Source of the DNA: CAZJFH01 sp964545205
GTDB lineage: Bacteria; Pseudomonadota; Alphaproteobacteria; Rhodospirillales; Magnetospirillaceae
Assembly: GCA_964545205.1 (NCBI GenBank)
Contig: CAZJFH010000045.1
Location: 1 to 41,567, forward strand
DNA length: 41,567 bases
Reading direction: 5' to 3'
This document shows, one piece after another, positions 1-8,300 of the stretch. The position numbers were made by a program, and so were the translations under genes. The notes below the pieces were generated by a model that was not told the origin of the DNA, searched no databases, and worked only from the letters and a program-made list of their open reading frames with translations. The number at the start of each line of letters is the position of its first letter. Positions within the stretch are counted from its first letter, which is position 1.

Positions 1-403
1 AGGCATGGGCGAAGTCGACGACCTTGCGGGTGGTCTCGACGTTGTAGTCGTAGGAGGCCGGGGTCTTGCCGTCCTCGCGCAAGGACCCGTCCATCATCAC
101 CGACGAGAAGCCCGACTGGATGGCCCGCACGCAGACCGCCGGCGAGGTGCCGTGGTCCTGGTGCATGCACACCGGGATGTGCGGATAGGCTTCGAGCGCC
201 GCCAGGATCAGGTGGCGCAGGAACGGCTCGCCGGCGTATTTCCGCGCGCCGGCCGAGCCCTGCAGGATCACCGGGCTGTTGGTGGCGTCGGCGGCCTCCA
301 TGATCGCCTTGACCTGCTCCATGTTGTTCACGTTGAAGGCGGGCAGGCCGTAACCGTTCTCGGCGGCATGGTCGAGGAGCTGACGCAACGAAACGAGTGC
401 CAT
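1..403 (-). CDS. fba: Class II fructose-bisphosphate aldolase, CbbA type (partial, C-terminus cut off by window edge)
   Basis: Cleaves or condenses fructose-1,6-bisphosphate, and sedoheptulose-1,7-bisphosphate in the Calvin cycle, using a divalent metal. The minus-strand reading frame opens with MALVSLRQLLDHAAENGYG at 403 and continues without a stop to the window edge, giving about 134 N-terminal residues of an expected 350 or so. The stretch PHIPVCMHQDHG contains a zinc-binding histidine motif of class II aldolases, and SVMMDGSL is also family-typical. The opening matches CbbA-type aldolases of Calvin operons as I remember them. The start is supported by a GGAAAGGA ribosome site just upstream. 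It lies 41 bases downstream of transketolase and is probably the last visible gene of the glpX-prk-tkt-fba operon. The active-site C-terminal half cannot be assessed. Confidence 0.93.
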   Translation of the reverse strand, partial: MALVSLRQLLDHAAENGYGLPAFNVNNMEQVKAIMEAADATNSPVILQGSAGARKYAGEPFLRHLILAALEAYPHIPVCMHQDHGTSPAVCVRAIQSGFSSVMMDGSLREDGKTPASYDYNVETTRKVVDFAHA

Positions 404-444
404 AAGTCTCTTCCTTTCCCCTTGGGAAAACGATGCGGCCGATC

Positions 445-2454
445 CTACAGCCGGGTGGTTACCGCGTCGACAACCGCCTCGGCGGTGATGCCGAAGTGCT
501 TGTAGAGCTGGTCGGCGGGGGCCGAGGCGCCGAAGCCGGTCATGCCGATCACGGCGCCGTTCGGCCCGACATAGCGCTCCCAGCCGAAGGTGCCCAGCGC
601 CTCGACGGCGACGCGCACGCCCTTCGGGTTGCCCAGCACCTTGCGGCGGTACTTCTCGTCCTGGCGCTCGAACAGCTCCCACGACGGCATCGAGACGACG
701 GCGGTGCCGATGCCCTTGGCCTGCAGCGCGGCGCGCGCCTCGAGCGCCAGCGACACCTCGGAGCCGGTGGCGAGCAGCGTCGCCTGGCGCCGGCCCTCGG
801 CCTCGGCGATCACGTAGGCGCCCTTGGCCGTCAGGTTCTCCTTGCGGTACTTGGTGCGCAGGGTCGGCAGGTTCTGGCGCGACAGGGCGAGCACGCTCGG
901 GCCCTTGTCGTTGTTCAGCGCGATCTCGTAGCTCTCCATCGTCTCGACGGCGTCGGCCGGGCGGAACATCAGCACGTTGGGCATTGCGCGGATCGCGGCC
1001 ACGGTCTCGATCGGCTGGTGGGTCGGGCCGTCCTCGCCGAGGCCGATCGAGTCGTGGGTCAGCACGTAGATCGCCCGCTGCTCCATCAGCGCCGCCATGC
1101 GCAGCGCCGGGCGCAGGTAGTCGGCGAAGACCAGGAAGGTGCCGCCGTAGGGGATGAAGCCGCCGTGCAGGGCGAGGCCGTTCATCACCGAGGCCATGCC
1201 GTGCTCGCGCACGCCGTAATGCAGGTAGCGGCCGGCGAAGTTGCCGTCCTTGACCGGCGCCGTCGCCTTGGTGATGGTCAGGTTCGAGTGGGTCAGGTCG
1301 GCCGAGCCGCCGATCATCTCGGGGATCGCGGCGGTCAGCACCTCCAGCGCCTCCTGCGAGGCCTTGCGGGTCGCCCATTTCGGCTGCTCGGCGGCGACCT
1401 TCTTCTTGAAGGCGTTCACCGCGCGCTCCCACTTCGCCGGCAGGCGGCCGCCGGTGGTGCGCTCGAACTCGGCCTTCTTCTTGGCCGACAGGCCGTCGAG
1501 GCGCGCCTCCCAGGCCTTGCGCTCCTCCGAGCCGCGGGCGCCGGCGGCGCGCCACGCCTTCAGCACCGGCTCGGGCACGACGAACGGCGCGTGCGGCCAG
1601 CCCAGCGCCTTGCGGGCGCCGGCGATCTCCTCGGCGCCCAGCGGCGCGCCGTGGGTCTTCTCGGTGCCGGCCTTGGTCGGGGCGCCGAAGCCGATGATCG
1701 TGCGGCAGGCGATCAGGCTGGGCCTGGTGCTCTTGCGCGCCTTCTCGATCGCCTTGGCGACGGCTTCCGGATCATGGCCGTCGACGCGGCAGGCGTCCCA
1801 GCCGGCGGCCTCGAACCGCTTGAGCTGGTCCTCGGTGTTGGCCATCGTCACCTTGCCGTCGATGCAGATGTCGTTGTCGTCCCACAGCACGATCAGTTTG
1901 TTGAGCTTCCAGGTGCCGGCCATGGTGATGGCCTCCTGGCTGATGCCCTCCATCAGGCAGCCGTCGCCGGCGATGACGTAGGTGTAGTGGTCGACGGCCT
2001 TCTTGCCGAAGCGCGCGGCCAGCATCTTCTCGGCCAGCGCCATGCCCACCGCGTTGGTGATGCCCTGGCCGAGCGGGCCGGTGGTGGTGTCGGCGATGGC
2101 GACGTGGCCGTATTCCGGGTGGCCGGCGGTGCGCGAGCCGAGCTGGCGGAAGTTCTTGATCTGCTCGATGTCGACGTCGGCGTAGCCGGTCAGATAGGCC
2201 AGCGAGTACAGCAGCATCGAGCCGTGGCCGGCCGACAGCACGAAGCGGTCGCGGTCGGCCCAGCGCGGGTTCGAGGGATCGAACTTCATGAAGCGCGTGT
2301 AGAGCACGGTGGCGACGTCGGCCATGCCCATCGGCATGCCCGGATGCCCGGACTTCGCCTTCTCGATGGCGTCCATTGACAGGAAGCGGATGGCGCTGGC
2401 CATGTCCTTGTGGGTCACTTGCGTCACGGGCTTGGCTTCGGTCTGGGCGGTCAT
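445..2454 (-). CDS. tkt: Transketolase
   Basis: Thiamine-diphosphate enzyme that moves two-carbon ketol units between sugar phosphates in the pentose phosphate and Calvin pathways. The protein is about 669 residues, the normal transketolase length. Visible marks are HPGMPMGMAD near the N-terminus, the ThDP/Mg motif GDGCLMEGISQEA with the downstream WDDNDICIDG, the catalytic glutamate in YGVREHGMASV of the pyrimidine domain, and the conserved LTHDSIGLGEDGPTHQP. An in-frame ATG lies 12 codons further upstream, but I chose the ATG at 2454 because AGAAGGACA sits at good spacing before it. It follows prk by 42 bases and precedes fba, so co-transcription is likely. With FBPase, PRK and aldolase next to it, a Calvin-cycle role (CbbT) is inferred, but a pentose phosphate role would look the same. 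Confidence 0.96.
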   Translation of the reverse strand: MTAQTEAKPVTQVTHKDMASAIRFLSMDAIEKAKSGHPGMPMGMADVATVLYTRFMKFDPSNPRWADRDRFVLSAGHGSMLLYSLAYLTGYADVDIEQIKNFRQLGSRTAGHPEYGHVAIADTTTGPLGQGITNAVGMALAEKMLAARFGKKAVDHYTYVIAGDGCLMEGISQEAITMAGTWKLNKLIVLWDDNDICIDGKVTMANTEDQLKRFEAAGWDACRVDGHDPEAVAKAIEKARKSTRPSLIACRTIIGFGAPTKAGTEKTHGAPLGAEEIAGARKALGWPHAPFVVPEPVLKAWRAAGARGSEERKAWEARLDGLSAKKKAEFERTTGGRLPAKWERAVNAFKKKVAAEQPKWATRKASQEALEVLTAAIPEMIGGSADLTHSNLTITKATAPVKDGNFAGRYLHYGVREHGMASVMNGLALHGGFIPYGGTFLVFADYLRPALRMAALMEQRAIYVLTHDSIGLGEDGPTHQPIETVAAIRAMPNVLMFRPADAVETMESYEIALNNDKGPSVLALSRQNLPTLRTKYRKENLTAKGAYVIAEAEGRRQATLLATGSEVSLALEARAALQAKGIGTAVVSMPSWELFERQDEKYRRKVLGNPKGVRVAVEALGTFGWERYVGPNGAVIGMTGFGASAPADQLYKHFGITAEAVVDAVTTRL

Positions 2455-2496
2455 GCGGCTGTCCTTCTGTGCTGTCGGCTCGAGTGGCACGTATAC

Positions 2497-3438
2497 CTAG
2501 ATTGCGTAATGGCCCAACGCGGCCTTGACCAAGTGGTAGGTGATCAGAAGCTGCGAAAGGGCCAGCGGGTGGCTCAGGCGGGTCTGTCTGCTTTCGTCGA
2601 TGAACTCACCCAGATTCGCCCGCAGATGGCTGGCCTCGGGGATCAGGCTCCACAGGAGATCCTCCATCTGCTTGGCCCGGCGGTCGTCGATGTCGCCGGC
2701 GATCTCGAGCACGTCCACCGGCTTGCCGTCGATATCACGGGCAAGCTCCAGGCGGAAGCCGCTCTTCGCCCCGGCATCCAGAATCGGGCTGAGATCGGGG
2801 TGCGGCAGGGTCGGTCGGAGCGTATGGCGCACGTTCAGCCGCGCGCCGGTCTCCTCGGCGTTGCTCTCGGGCGGGAAGAACCGCACCACCATGTCGGCGA
2901 AGGTGCGCTGCGGCTGGATGAAGTTGATGCTGTCCCTGCGCTGGTCGTCGAACTGGCGGCGGACCTGCTCGGGCGTGTAGCCGCGCTTCGAGCAGTCGCG
3001 CATGGTCTTCCAGCGCAGGCGCAGGCCCTCCTCGGGTTCGAGATAGACCTTGACGTCGTAGCAGTCGCGCAGGTCGCGGCTGGCGTATCCGAGCAGCCCC
3101 TCGACGATGATGTATTCGCGCGGCTGGACGTATTGCGGCCGGTCGAGCGTGCCGCCGTCGTGGTTGTAGACCGGCTTGAGCACCGGCTGACCGGCGCGCA
3201 GCAGCCGGACGTGCTGTTCGAGGATGTCGAGGTGGTTGGCCGCCGGGTCGAGCGGCGACAGGCCCAGCCCGGCGCGCTCCTTGCGCGTGAAGCGGTGGTA
3301 GTCGTCGCTGCAGATCGTGCACACCCGCTCCGGCCCGAGGATCGCGGCGATGCCGGCGGCCAGGGTGGTCTTGCCCGACGCCGAGTCCCCGACGATGCCG
3401 AGGATGATGGGGCGGTCGACGCGGCGGTACTTCGGCAT
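2497..3438 (-). CDS. prk: Phosphoribulokinase, class II (cyanobacterial/plant-like)
   Basis: Phosphorylates ribulose-5-phosphate with ATP to make the RuBisCO substrate. From MPKYRRVDRP the protein is 313 residues. It has a Walker A loop GDSASGKT (residues 17-24), DDYH at 45-48, YNHDGGTLDRPQ and the Walker B-like IIVEGLLGY. The order and wording, with LDPAANHLDIL and FIQPQRTFADMVV, follow the cyanobacterial and plant class II family rather than the roughly 290-residue proteobacterial class I enzyme. Plant and cyanobacterial PRK is switched off by a disulfide between a P-loop Cys and the Cys before DDYH. Here the P-loop position is Ser21, while Cys43 remains, so that disulfide cannot form. ATG 3447 is possible, but its GAGGAG touches the codon, whereas the same site is 9 bases from 3438. 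No RuBisCO gene is in the window. A related uridine-kinase-like sugar kinase is the main alternative. Confidence 0.85.
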   Translation of the reverse strand: MPKYRRVDRPIILGIVGDSASGKTTLAAGIAAILGPERVCTICSDDYHRFTRKERAGLGLSPLDPAANHLDILEQHVRLLRAGQPVLKPVYNHDGGTLDRPQYVQPREYIIVEGLLGYASRDLRDCYDVKVYLEPEEGLRLRWKTMRDCSKRGYTPEQVRRQFDDQRRDSINFIQPQRTFADMVVRFFPPESNAEETGARLNVRHTLRPTLPHPDLSPILDAGAKSGFRLELARDIDGKPVDVLEIAGDIDDRRAKQMEDLLWSLIPEASHLRANLGEFIDESRQTRLSHPLALSQLLITYHLVKAALGHYAI

Positions 3439-3451
3439 CGCGGTCATCTCC

Positions 3452-4423
3452 TCAGCCGGCGCGACGATGGAAGGTGGTCAGCAACTGGCGCTCGCCGCTC
3501 GGCCCGACCATCAGCGTCTGGGTCTTCTCGAAATGCGGCCCGCGCTCGACGCCCTCGATCAGCAGGCCGGTGGTGATGCCGGTGGCGCAGAAGCAGACCT
3601 CGTCCGAGCGCACCAGTTCCTCGACCTCGAACCAGCGCCGGGTCGACAGGCCGGCGGCGTCGACCGCCGCCTTCTCGGTGGCGAGCTGCGGATCCAGCCG
3701 CGCCAGGAAGGTGCCGCCCATGGCGCGGATGGCGCAGGCCGACAGGATGCCCTCGGGGACGCCGCCGGTGCCGAACAGCGCGTCGACGCCCGAATCCGGG
3801 ATCGCCGCCATCAGCGCCCCGGCGACGTCGCCGGCCGGATACAGCACGACCCGGGCGCCGGCGGCGTGCAGCCGCTCGACCAGCTCGCGATGGCGCGGCT
3901 TCTCCAGCACGTAGATCGACAGCTCGGGCACCGGCTTGCCAAGCTCGCGGCTCAGCACGGCCAGCTTCTCCTCCAGCGGCGCGTTGGGATCGATCTTGCC
4001 CTTGACCGCCGGCGGCCCGGCGAACTTCTCCATGTAGAAGGCCGGTCCGGGCTCGAACAGCGTGCCGCGCGGCGCCACCGCCAGCACCGCCATCGCGTTT
4101 GTCATGCCGCGGGCCAGATAGCTGGTGCCCTCGACCGGATCGACGGCGATGTCCCAGGCCGCCGGCGCGGCGCCGGCGCCGATGCGTTCGCCGTCGTAGA
4201 GCAGCGAGCACTCCTCGCGGCTGCCCTCGCCGACGACGACGACGCCGTCCAGCTTCAGCGCCTCCAGCGCCTCGCGCATCGCCTTGATGGCGGCGGCGTC
4301 GGCCTGGGCCTTGTCGCCGCGGCCGATCCACTCGTAGGCCGCCCGCGCGGCAGCCTCGGTCGCCAACCGCAGGCCGTAGGCCAGCAGCGGGTTTCCGACG
4401 CGCGCGTCGCGGATCGCGGTCAT
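3452..4423 (-). CDS. glpX: Class II fructose-1,6-bisphosphatase / sedoheptulose-1,7-bisphosphatase (GlpX)
   Basis: Removes the 1-phosphate from fructose-1,6-bisphosphate and, in autotrophs with this form, from sedoheptulose-1,7-bisphosphate. The protein is 323 residues, usual for GlpX. Family marks include VVVVGEGSREE near residue 60, the metal-site segment WDIAVDPVEGTSYLARGM (E. coli has DPIEGT), FGTGGVPEGILSACAI, and CATGITTG near the C-terminus. A GGGAGGG ribosome site lies just before the ATG. It is the first gene of the run glpX-prk-tkt-fba. Its TGA lies within the prk ribosome-site region, so translational coupling is likely. A 21-base AT-rich inverted repeat ends about a dozen bases upstream of the start. 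Most proteobacterial Calvin operons use a class I FBPase (CbbF), so the pairing of GlpX with a class II PRK is cyanobacteria-like. Confidence 0.94.
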   Translation of the reverse strand: MTAIRDARVGNPLLAYGLRLATEAAARAAYEWIGRGDKAQADAAAIKAMREALEALKLDGVVVVGEGSREECSLLYDGERIGAGAAPAAWDIAVDPVEGTSYLARGMTNAMAVLAVAPRGTLFEPGPAFYMEKFAGPPAVKGKIDPNAPLEEKLAVLSRELGKPVPELSIYVLEKPRHRELVERLHAAGARVVLYPAGDVAGALMAAIPDSGVDALFGTGGVPEGILSACAIRAMGGTFLARLDPQLATEKAAVDAAGLSTRRWFEVEELVRSDEVCFCATGITTGLLIEGVERGPHFEKTQTLMVGPSGERQLLTTFHRRAG

Positions 4424-4436
4424 GCATCCCTCCCGT

Positions 4437-4457
4437 ATTATCGTTGTCTAAGATAAT
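4437..4457. promoter_or_regulatory. Perfect inverted repeat ATTATC-N9-GATAAT upstream of glpX, putative operator
   Basis: The two 6-base arms are exact reverse complements around a 9-base spacer and stand out as AT-rich in very GC-rich DNA. The element ends 13 bases upstream of the glpX start codon, so a bound protein would overlap the promoter-proximal leader. LysR-type regulators bind similar interrupted dyads, but no CbbR gene is seen here. The nearest regulator is the response regulator at 4668-5297. Function is inferred from position and symmetry only. Confidence 0.45.
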
Positions 4458-4553
4458 GACCGGGTGGGAAACGGGTGGGAATACCCGCCGGGGGCGGCGG
4501 CGGGAATTTTTTTGGGTGGGGTGGGCCCTACCCCGGGCTGCGCAACAAGTCCT

Positions 4554-4659
4554 GGGAGCGCGGGCGTCCCGCCCGCCATGAAATGCCCCGGGAGCGCGGG
4601 CGTCCCGCCCGCCAAGCGCCTCAGGCGGCCGAAGGTGCGGGCGAGGACGCCCGCGCTCC
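4554..4659. repeat. Cluster A of GC-rich palindromic repeats (three units, last one inverted)
   Basis: Two direct units at 4554-4576 and 4590-4612 and one inverted unit at 4637-4659. Each contains GGGAGC followed by a hairpin with stem GCGGGCG, loop TCC (or a slightly longer loop in the inverted unit), and stem CGCCCGC. The part from 4590 to 4659, including the inner CGCCTGAGGCG palindrome, recurs in opposite orientation at about 39303-39373. The cluster fills most of the 244-base gap between the response regulator and glpX. A mRNA-end or transposase-mobilised REP-like role is possible but unproven. Confidence 0.85.
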
Positions 4660-4667
4660 GAGGGGAC

Positions 4668-5297
4668 TCACCGGCTCTCGCGGCCCTTCAGATAGTACGC
4701 CACCGCCTGGGCGCGGTTGTTGACGCCCAGCTTGTCGTACAGGTTCTTCAGGTGGAACTTGACCGTGTTCAGCGAGATCGCCAGTTGCCCGGCCATCTGC
4801 TGGTTGGTCAGGCCGCCGGCCAGGGCGGCCAGCATCTCGCGCTCGCGCGGGGTCAGGCCGGCGAAGGGATCGTTGGTCAGGCGGCCGACGTCGATGAACG
4901 GGAACACCATGCGCCCCTGCGCCACCGCCTGGATGGTCTCCAGCAGGCTGGTCGGCGGATCGCTCTTCGAGCAGAAGCCGGCGGCGCCCAGGGCCATCGC
5001 CTGGCGCGGCACGTCGGGATTGGGGCTGCCGGTGTAGACGATGATGCGCGGCGCGGCGGGGCGGTTGCGCAGGGCCTGCAGCACGGCGCGCCCGTCCATG
5101 TAGGGCATTTCCCACCCGATGACGCCGACGTCGAAGGGCATCCGCTCGACCGCCTCGACGAAGCGCTCGCCGTCGGCCGCCGTCGCGACGACGCAGAAAC
5201 GGGGGTCGTCCTCGAACAACCGCACCAGGCTGCTTTGCAGCAGCGGGTTCTTCTCGGCGATGACGATATCGATCGGTCGTGTTTCGACTTCGGCCAT
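4668..5297 (-). CDS. NarL/LuxR-family response regulator with atypical receiver domain
   Basis: A 209-residue two-domain transcription regulator. Residues 8-125 form a receiver-like domain and about 147-205 a LuxR-type helix-turn-helix (LTPREREMLAALAGG, then NTVKFHLKNLYDKLGVNNRAQAV). The receiver keeps the conserved lysine (K111 in FCSKSD), and MP and DG surround the active site, but the phosphoacceptor position reads VGVIGWEMP, with Gly61 where aspartate is expected. The acidic pocket also reads IAEKN instead of a D/E pair. Classical phosphorylation is therefore unlikely, and the protein may act constitutively or through another input. It lies directly upstream of the glpX operon on the same strand, separated by the repeat cluster, and 98 bases downstream of the PAS-GGDEF-EAL gene. 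A role in controlling the carbon operon is an inference from position. Confidence 0.88.
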   Translation of the reverse strand: MAEVETRPIDIVIAEKNPLLQSSLVRLFEDDPRFCVVATAADGERFVEAVERMPFDVGVIGWEMPYMDGRAVLQALRNRPAAPRIIVYTGSPNPDVPRQAMALGAAGFCSKSDPPTSLLETIQAVAQGRMVFPFIDVGRLTNDPFAGLTPREREMLAALAGGLTNQQMAGQLAISLNTVKFHLKNLYDKLGVNNRAQAVAYYLKGRESR

Positions 5298-5378
5298 TTT
5301 TGGTTCGCTCCCTCCCGGGGGGTTGCTTTTTGCCCACCCGTTTTATAGGGAGAATACGGTATTTCAGGAAAATCGCAA

Positions 5379-5399
5379 ATAAGAGTCTCGCACTCTTAT
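5379..5399 (-). terminator. Hairpin overlapping the stop codon of the GGDEF-EAL gene
   Basis: Arms ATAAGAGT and ACTCTTAT pair perfectly over 8 bases with a 5-base loop. On the minus strand the first arm contains the TAA stop codon, and the hairpin is followed by a T-containing stretch (TTTGCGATTTTCC). The stem is AT-rich and weak and the T-run is interrupted, so it could instead be an operator for the response regulator gene just downstream. Confidence 0.45.
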
Positions 5400-8300
5400 C
5401 CGCCGCTCACTCCTTCGGGCAGCGCGAAGGCCACTCCCTGGCCGCGATCCCCTTGATTCAGCAGGCGACTGACCTCCGCCGCGGGCACCGGCGGGCTGAC
5501 CAGATAGCCCTGCATCTCGTCGCAGCGCAGCCTGCGCAGGATGGCGAGCTGCTCCTCGGTCTCGACGCCTTCGGCGACGATTCGCCGTCGCAGCGAATGT
5601 CCCATGCTGATGATCGTCTTGATGATTTCATGATCGTCGGTGTTGGTGGCGATGTCGCGCACGAACGAGCGGTCGATCTTGATGGTGTGCAGCGGGAACC
5701 GCTTGAGGTAGGACAGCGACGAGTAGCCGGTGCCGAAATCGTCCATCGCCAGATGGATGCCCATCTCGTGCAGCTCGCGCAGCACCGCCACCGCGTTCTC
5801 GGTGTCCTTCATGATCATGCTCTCGGTGATCTCGAGCTCGAGCCCCGAGGGATCGACGCCGGTCCGCGTCAGCAGCCGCTCGACGGTCTTGGCCAGGCCC
5901 GGCTCGCGGAGCTGGCGCACCGACAGGTTGACGGCGACGCGCAGGCGAAAGCCGGTCTCGGCCCAGGCCTTGTGCTGCAGGCAGGCGACCTCGATCGCCC
6001 ATTCGCCGACCGGCCCGATCAGGCCGGTCTCCTCCATCACCGGGATGAACTTGACCGGCGAGACCATGCCGAGTTCGGGATTGCGCCAGCGCAGCAGCGC
6101 CTCGACGCCGGTGATGGCGCCGTTCTGGACCGAGATCTTGGGCTGGTAGTAGAGCGTGAACTCCTCGCGCTCCAGCGCCTTGGACAGGCCGTTCTTGATG
6201 ACCAGCCGCTCGTTGACCTCGACGTTGAGGTCCTGGGTGTAGAACTGGTAGTTGGCCTTGCCCTGCTCCTTCGCGCGGTACATCGCGGCGTCGGCGTTCT
6301 TGAGCAGGCTGGCGGTGTCGTCGGCGTCGCCGGGGAAGCTGGTGATGCCGATCGAGGCCGAGACGAAGGCCTCGCGGCCGCCGAGCTCGAACGGCTGGCG
6401 CAGGGACTCGATGATGCGCTGGGCGACGATCGACGCGTTCCGGATGTCGCGCAGGTCGGGCATGATCACGGTGAACTCGTCGCCGCCCAGGCGGGCGACG
6501 GTGTCGGCCGAGCGCACGCAGCCGAGCAGTCGGTTGCCGGCCTCCTTGAGCAGCGCGTCGCCCATGTCGTGGCCGAGGGTGTCGTTGACCAGCTTGAAGC
6601 CGTCGAGGTCGATGAACATCAGACCGACCATCTGGTCGGCGCGGGCGGCGGTCGCCACCGCCTGCTGCAGCCGGTCGACGAACAGCGTGCGGTTGGGCAG
6701 GCCGGTCAGCGCGTCGTAGTTGGCCTGGTAGCGGATCCGCTCCTCGTCCAGCTTGCGCTGGGTGACGTCGCTGCACAGGATCACGTACTGGGTGGCGACG
6801 CCCGCCGAATCCCTGATGGCGGTGATGGCCAGGCGCTCGGCGTAGCGCTCGCCGTTCTTGCGCAGGTTCCACAGCTCGCCGCCCCAGCGGCCGGTCTCGT
6901 GCACCGTCTGCCACATCGCGTCGATGACGTCGGCCTCGCACTGGCCGCTGGTGAAGAAGGTCGGCGGCTTGCCGACGACCTCCTCGGCGGCGTAGCCGGT
7001 GATGTCGGAAAAGGCCGGGTTGACGGCGGTGACGCGGTGCTCGGCGTCGAGCACCACGATGGCCTCGGTGGCGCGCTCGAACACCGTCGCGGCCAGCCGC
7101 AGCTTCGCCTCGTTGCGCCGGCGCTCGGTGATGTCGCGGAACACCATGACGCGGCCGACCTGACGGCCGTCCTCCTCGATCGGCGCGCTGGCGAACTCGC
7201 CGGGGAAGCTGCCGCCGTCGCGGCGCAGGAACATGGTCTGGCCGCTGCCCAGGTCGGTGTCGCCGGGAGCCAGCGCCATCAACTCGCCGAGATCGACGCC
7301 GACCAGCTCGCCGACGCCGACGCCGAAGGTCTGCGCCGCGGCCGGATTGGCGAAGGTGACGGTCAGGCTGGGATCGAGGCCGATGATGCCTTCGCCGGCC
7401 GAGTTGAGGATCTGCCCGGTCTCGCGCGACAGGCGCTCCAGCTCGCGGGTGCGCTCGCGAACCCGCGCCTCCAGCTCGTCGCGGGCGCGGCGCAGCGCCT
7501 CTTCGTGGCGCTTGCGTTCGGTGATGTCGCGGATGATGCCGATGAACAGCCGCTCGCGGCCGCGCTTCAGTTCGGTGACGTTCAGCTCGATGGGGAATAC
7601 GGAGCCGTCCTTGCGCCGGCCCTCCATCTCGCGGCCGATGCCCAGGACCTTGCCGACGCCGCTGCGCAGGTAATCGCTCATCATGCGATCGTGACCGTCG
7701 CCGATCGGCTGCGGCATCAGCATCGCCAGGTTGCGGCCGATCGCCTCGCGCGCCGCATAGCCGAAGATGCGCTGGGCCGTCGGGTTGAACGACTGGATCA
7801 GGCCGCGCTCGTCGGCGACGACGATGCCCTCGCCGACCGAGTCCATGATGCCCTGCAGCCGCTGCTCGCGCTCGCGCAGCCGCTCGGCGGCGCGCTTGTG
7901 ATCCGAGACGTCGCGGGCCTCGATCATGAACAGCCGCTCGGCGGCGGCCCCCAGCGGCATCACCTTCAGCTCGACGTCGACCGTGCCGCCGTCCAGCCGG
8001 CGCAGTTTCATCGGCACCGGCCGCTCCTCGGCCGCCAGCACATCGAGTTCCTCGAACAGCGGCCGGTAGTCGGCCTGGACGAAATCGGCGAGCTTGCGGC
8101 CCTTGACGTCCGAGGCCTCGGCGCCGAGCAGCCGGAGGCCGGCGGCGTTGAGGAAGGTGACCTCGCCGCCCGTGCACACGCAGGTGAAATCGAGCGCCAG
8201 CTCGACCAGCCGGCGGTAGCGTTCCTCGCTGCGCAGCAGGGTCTCGGTGGCGCGGGTCCGTTCGGTGATGTCGCGGGCCAGGATCGCCACCATCGCCGCG

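Noticed and set aside
1..4423. Calling the operon a full cbb operon of an autotroph
   Set aside because: No RuBisCO, CbbR or carboxysome gene is visible. The transketolase, aldolase and FBPase also serve heterotrophic pathways, so autotrophy is not shown by this window.
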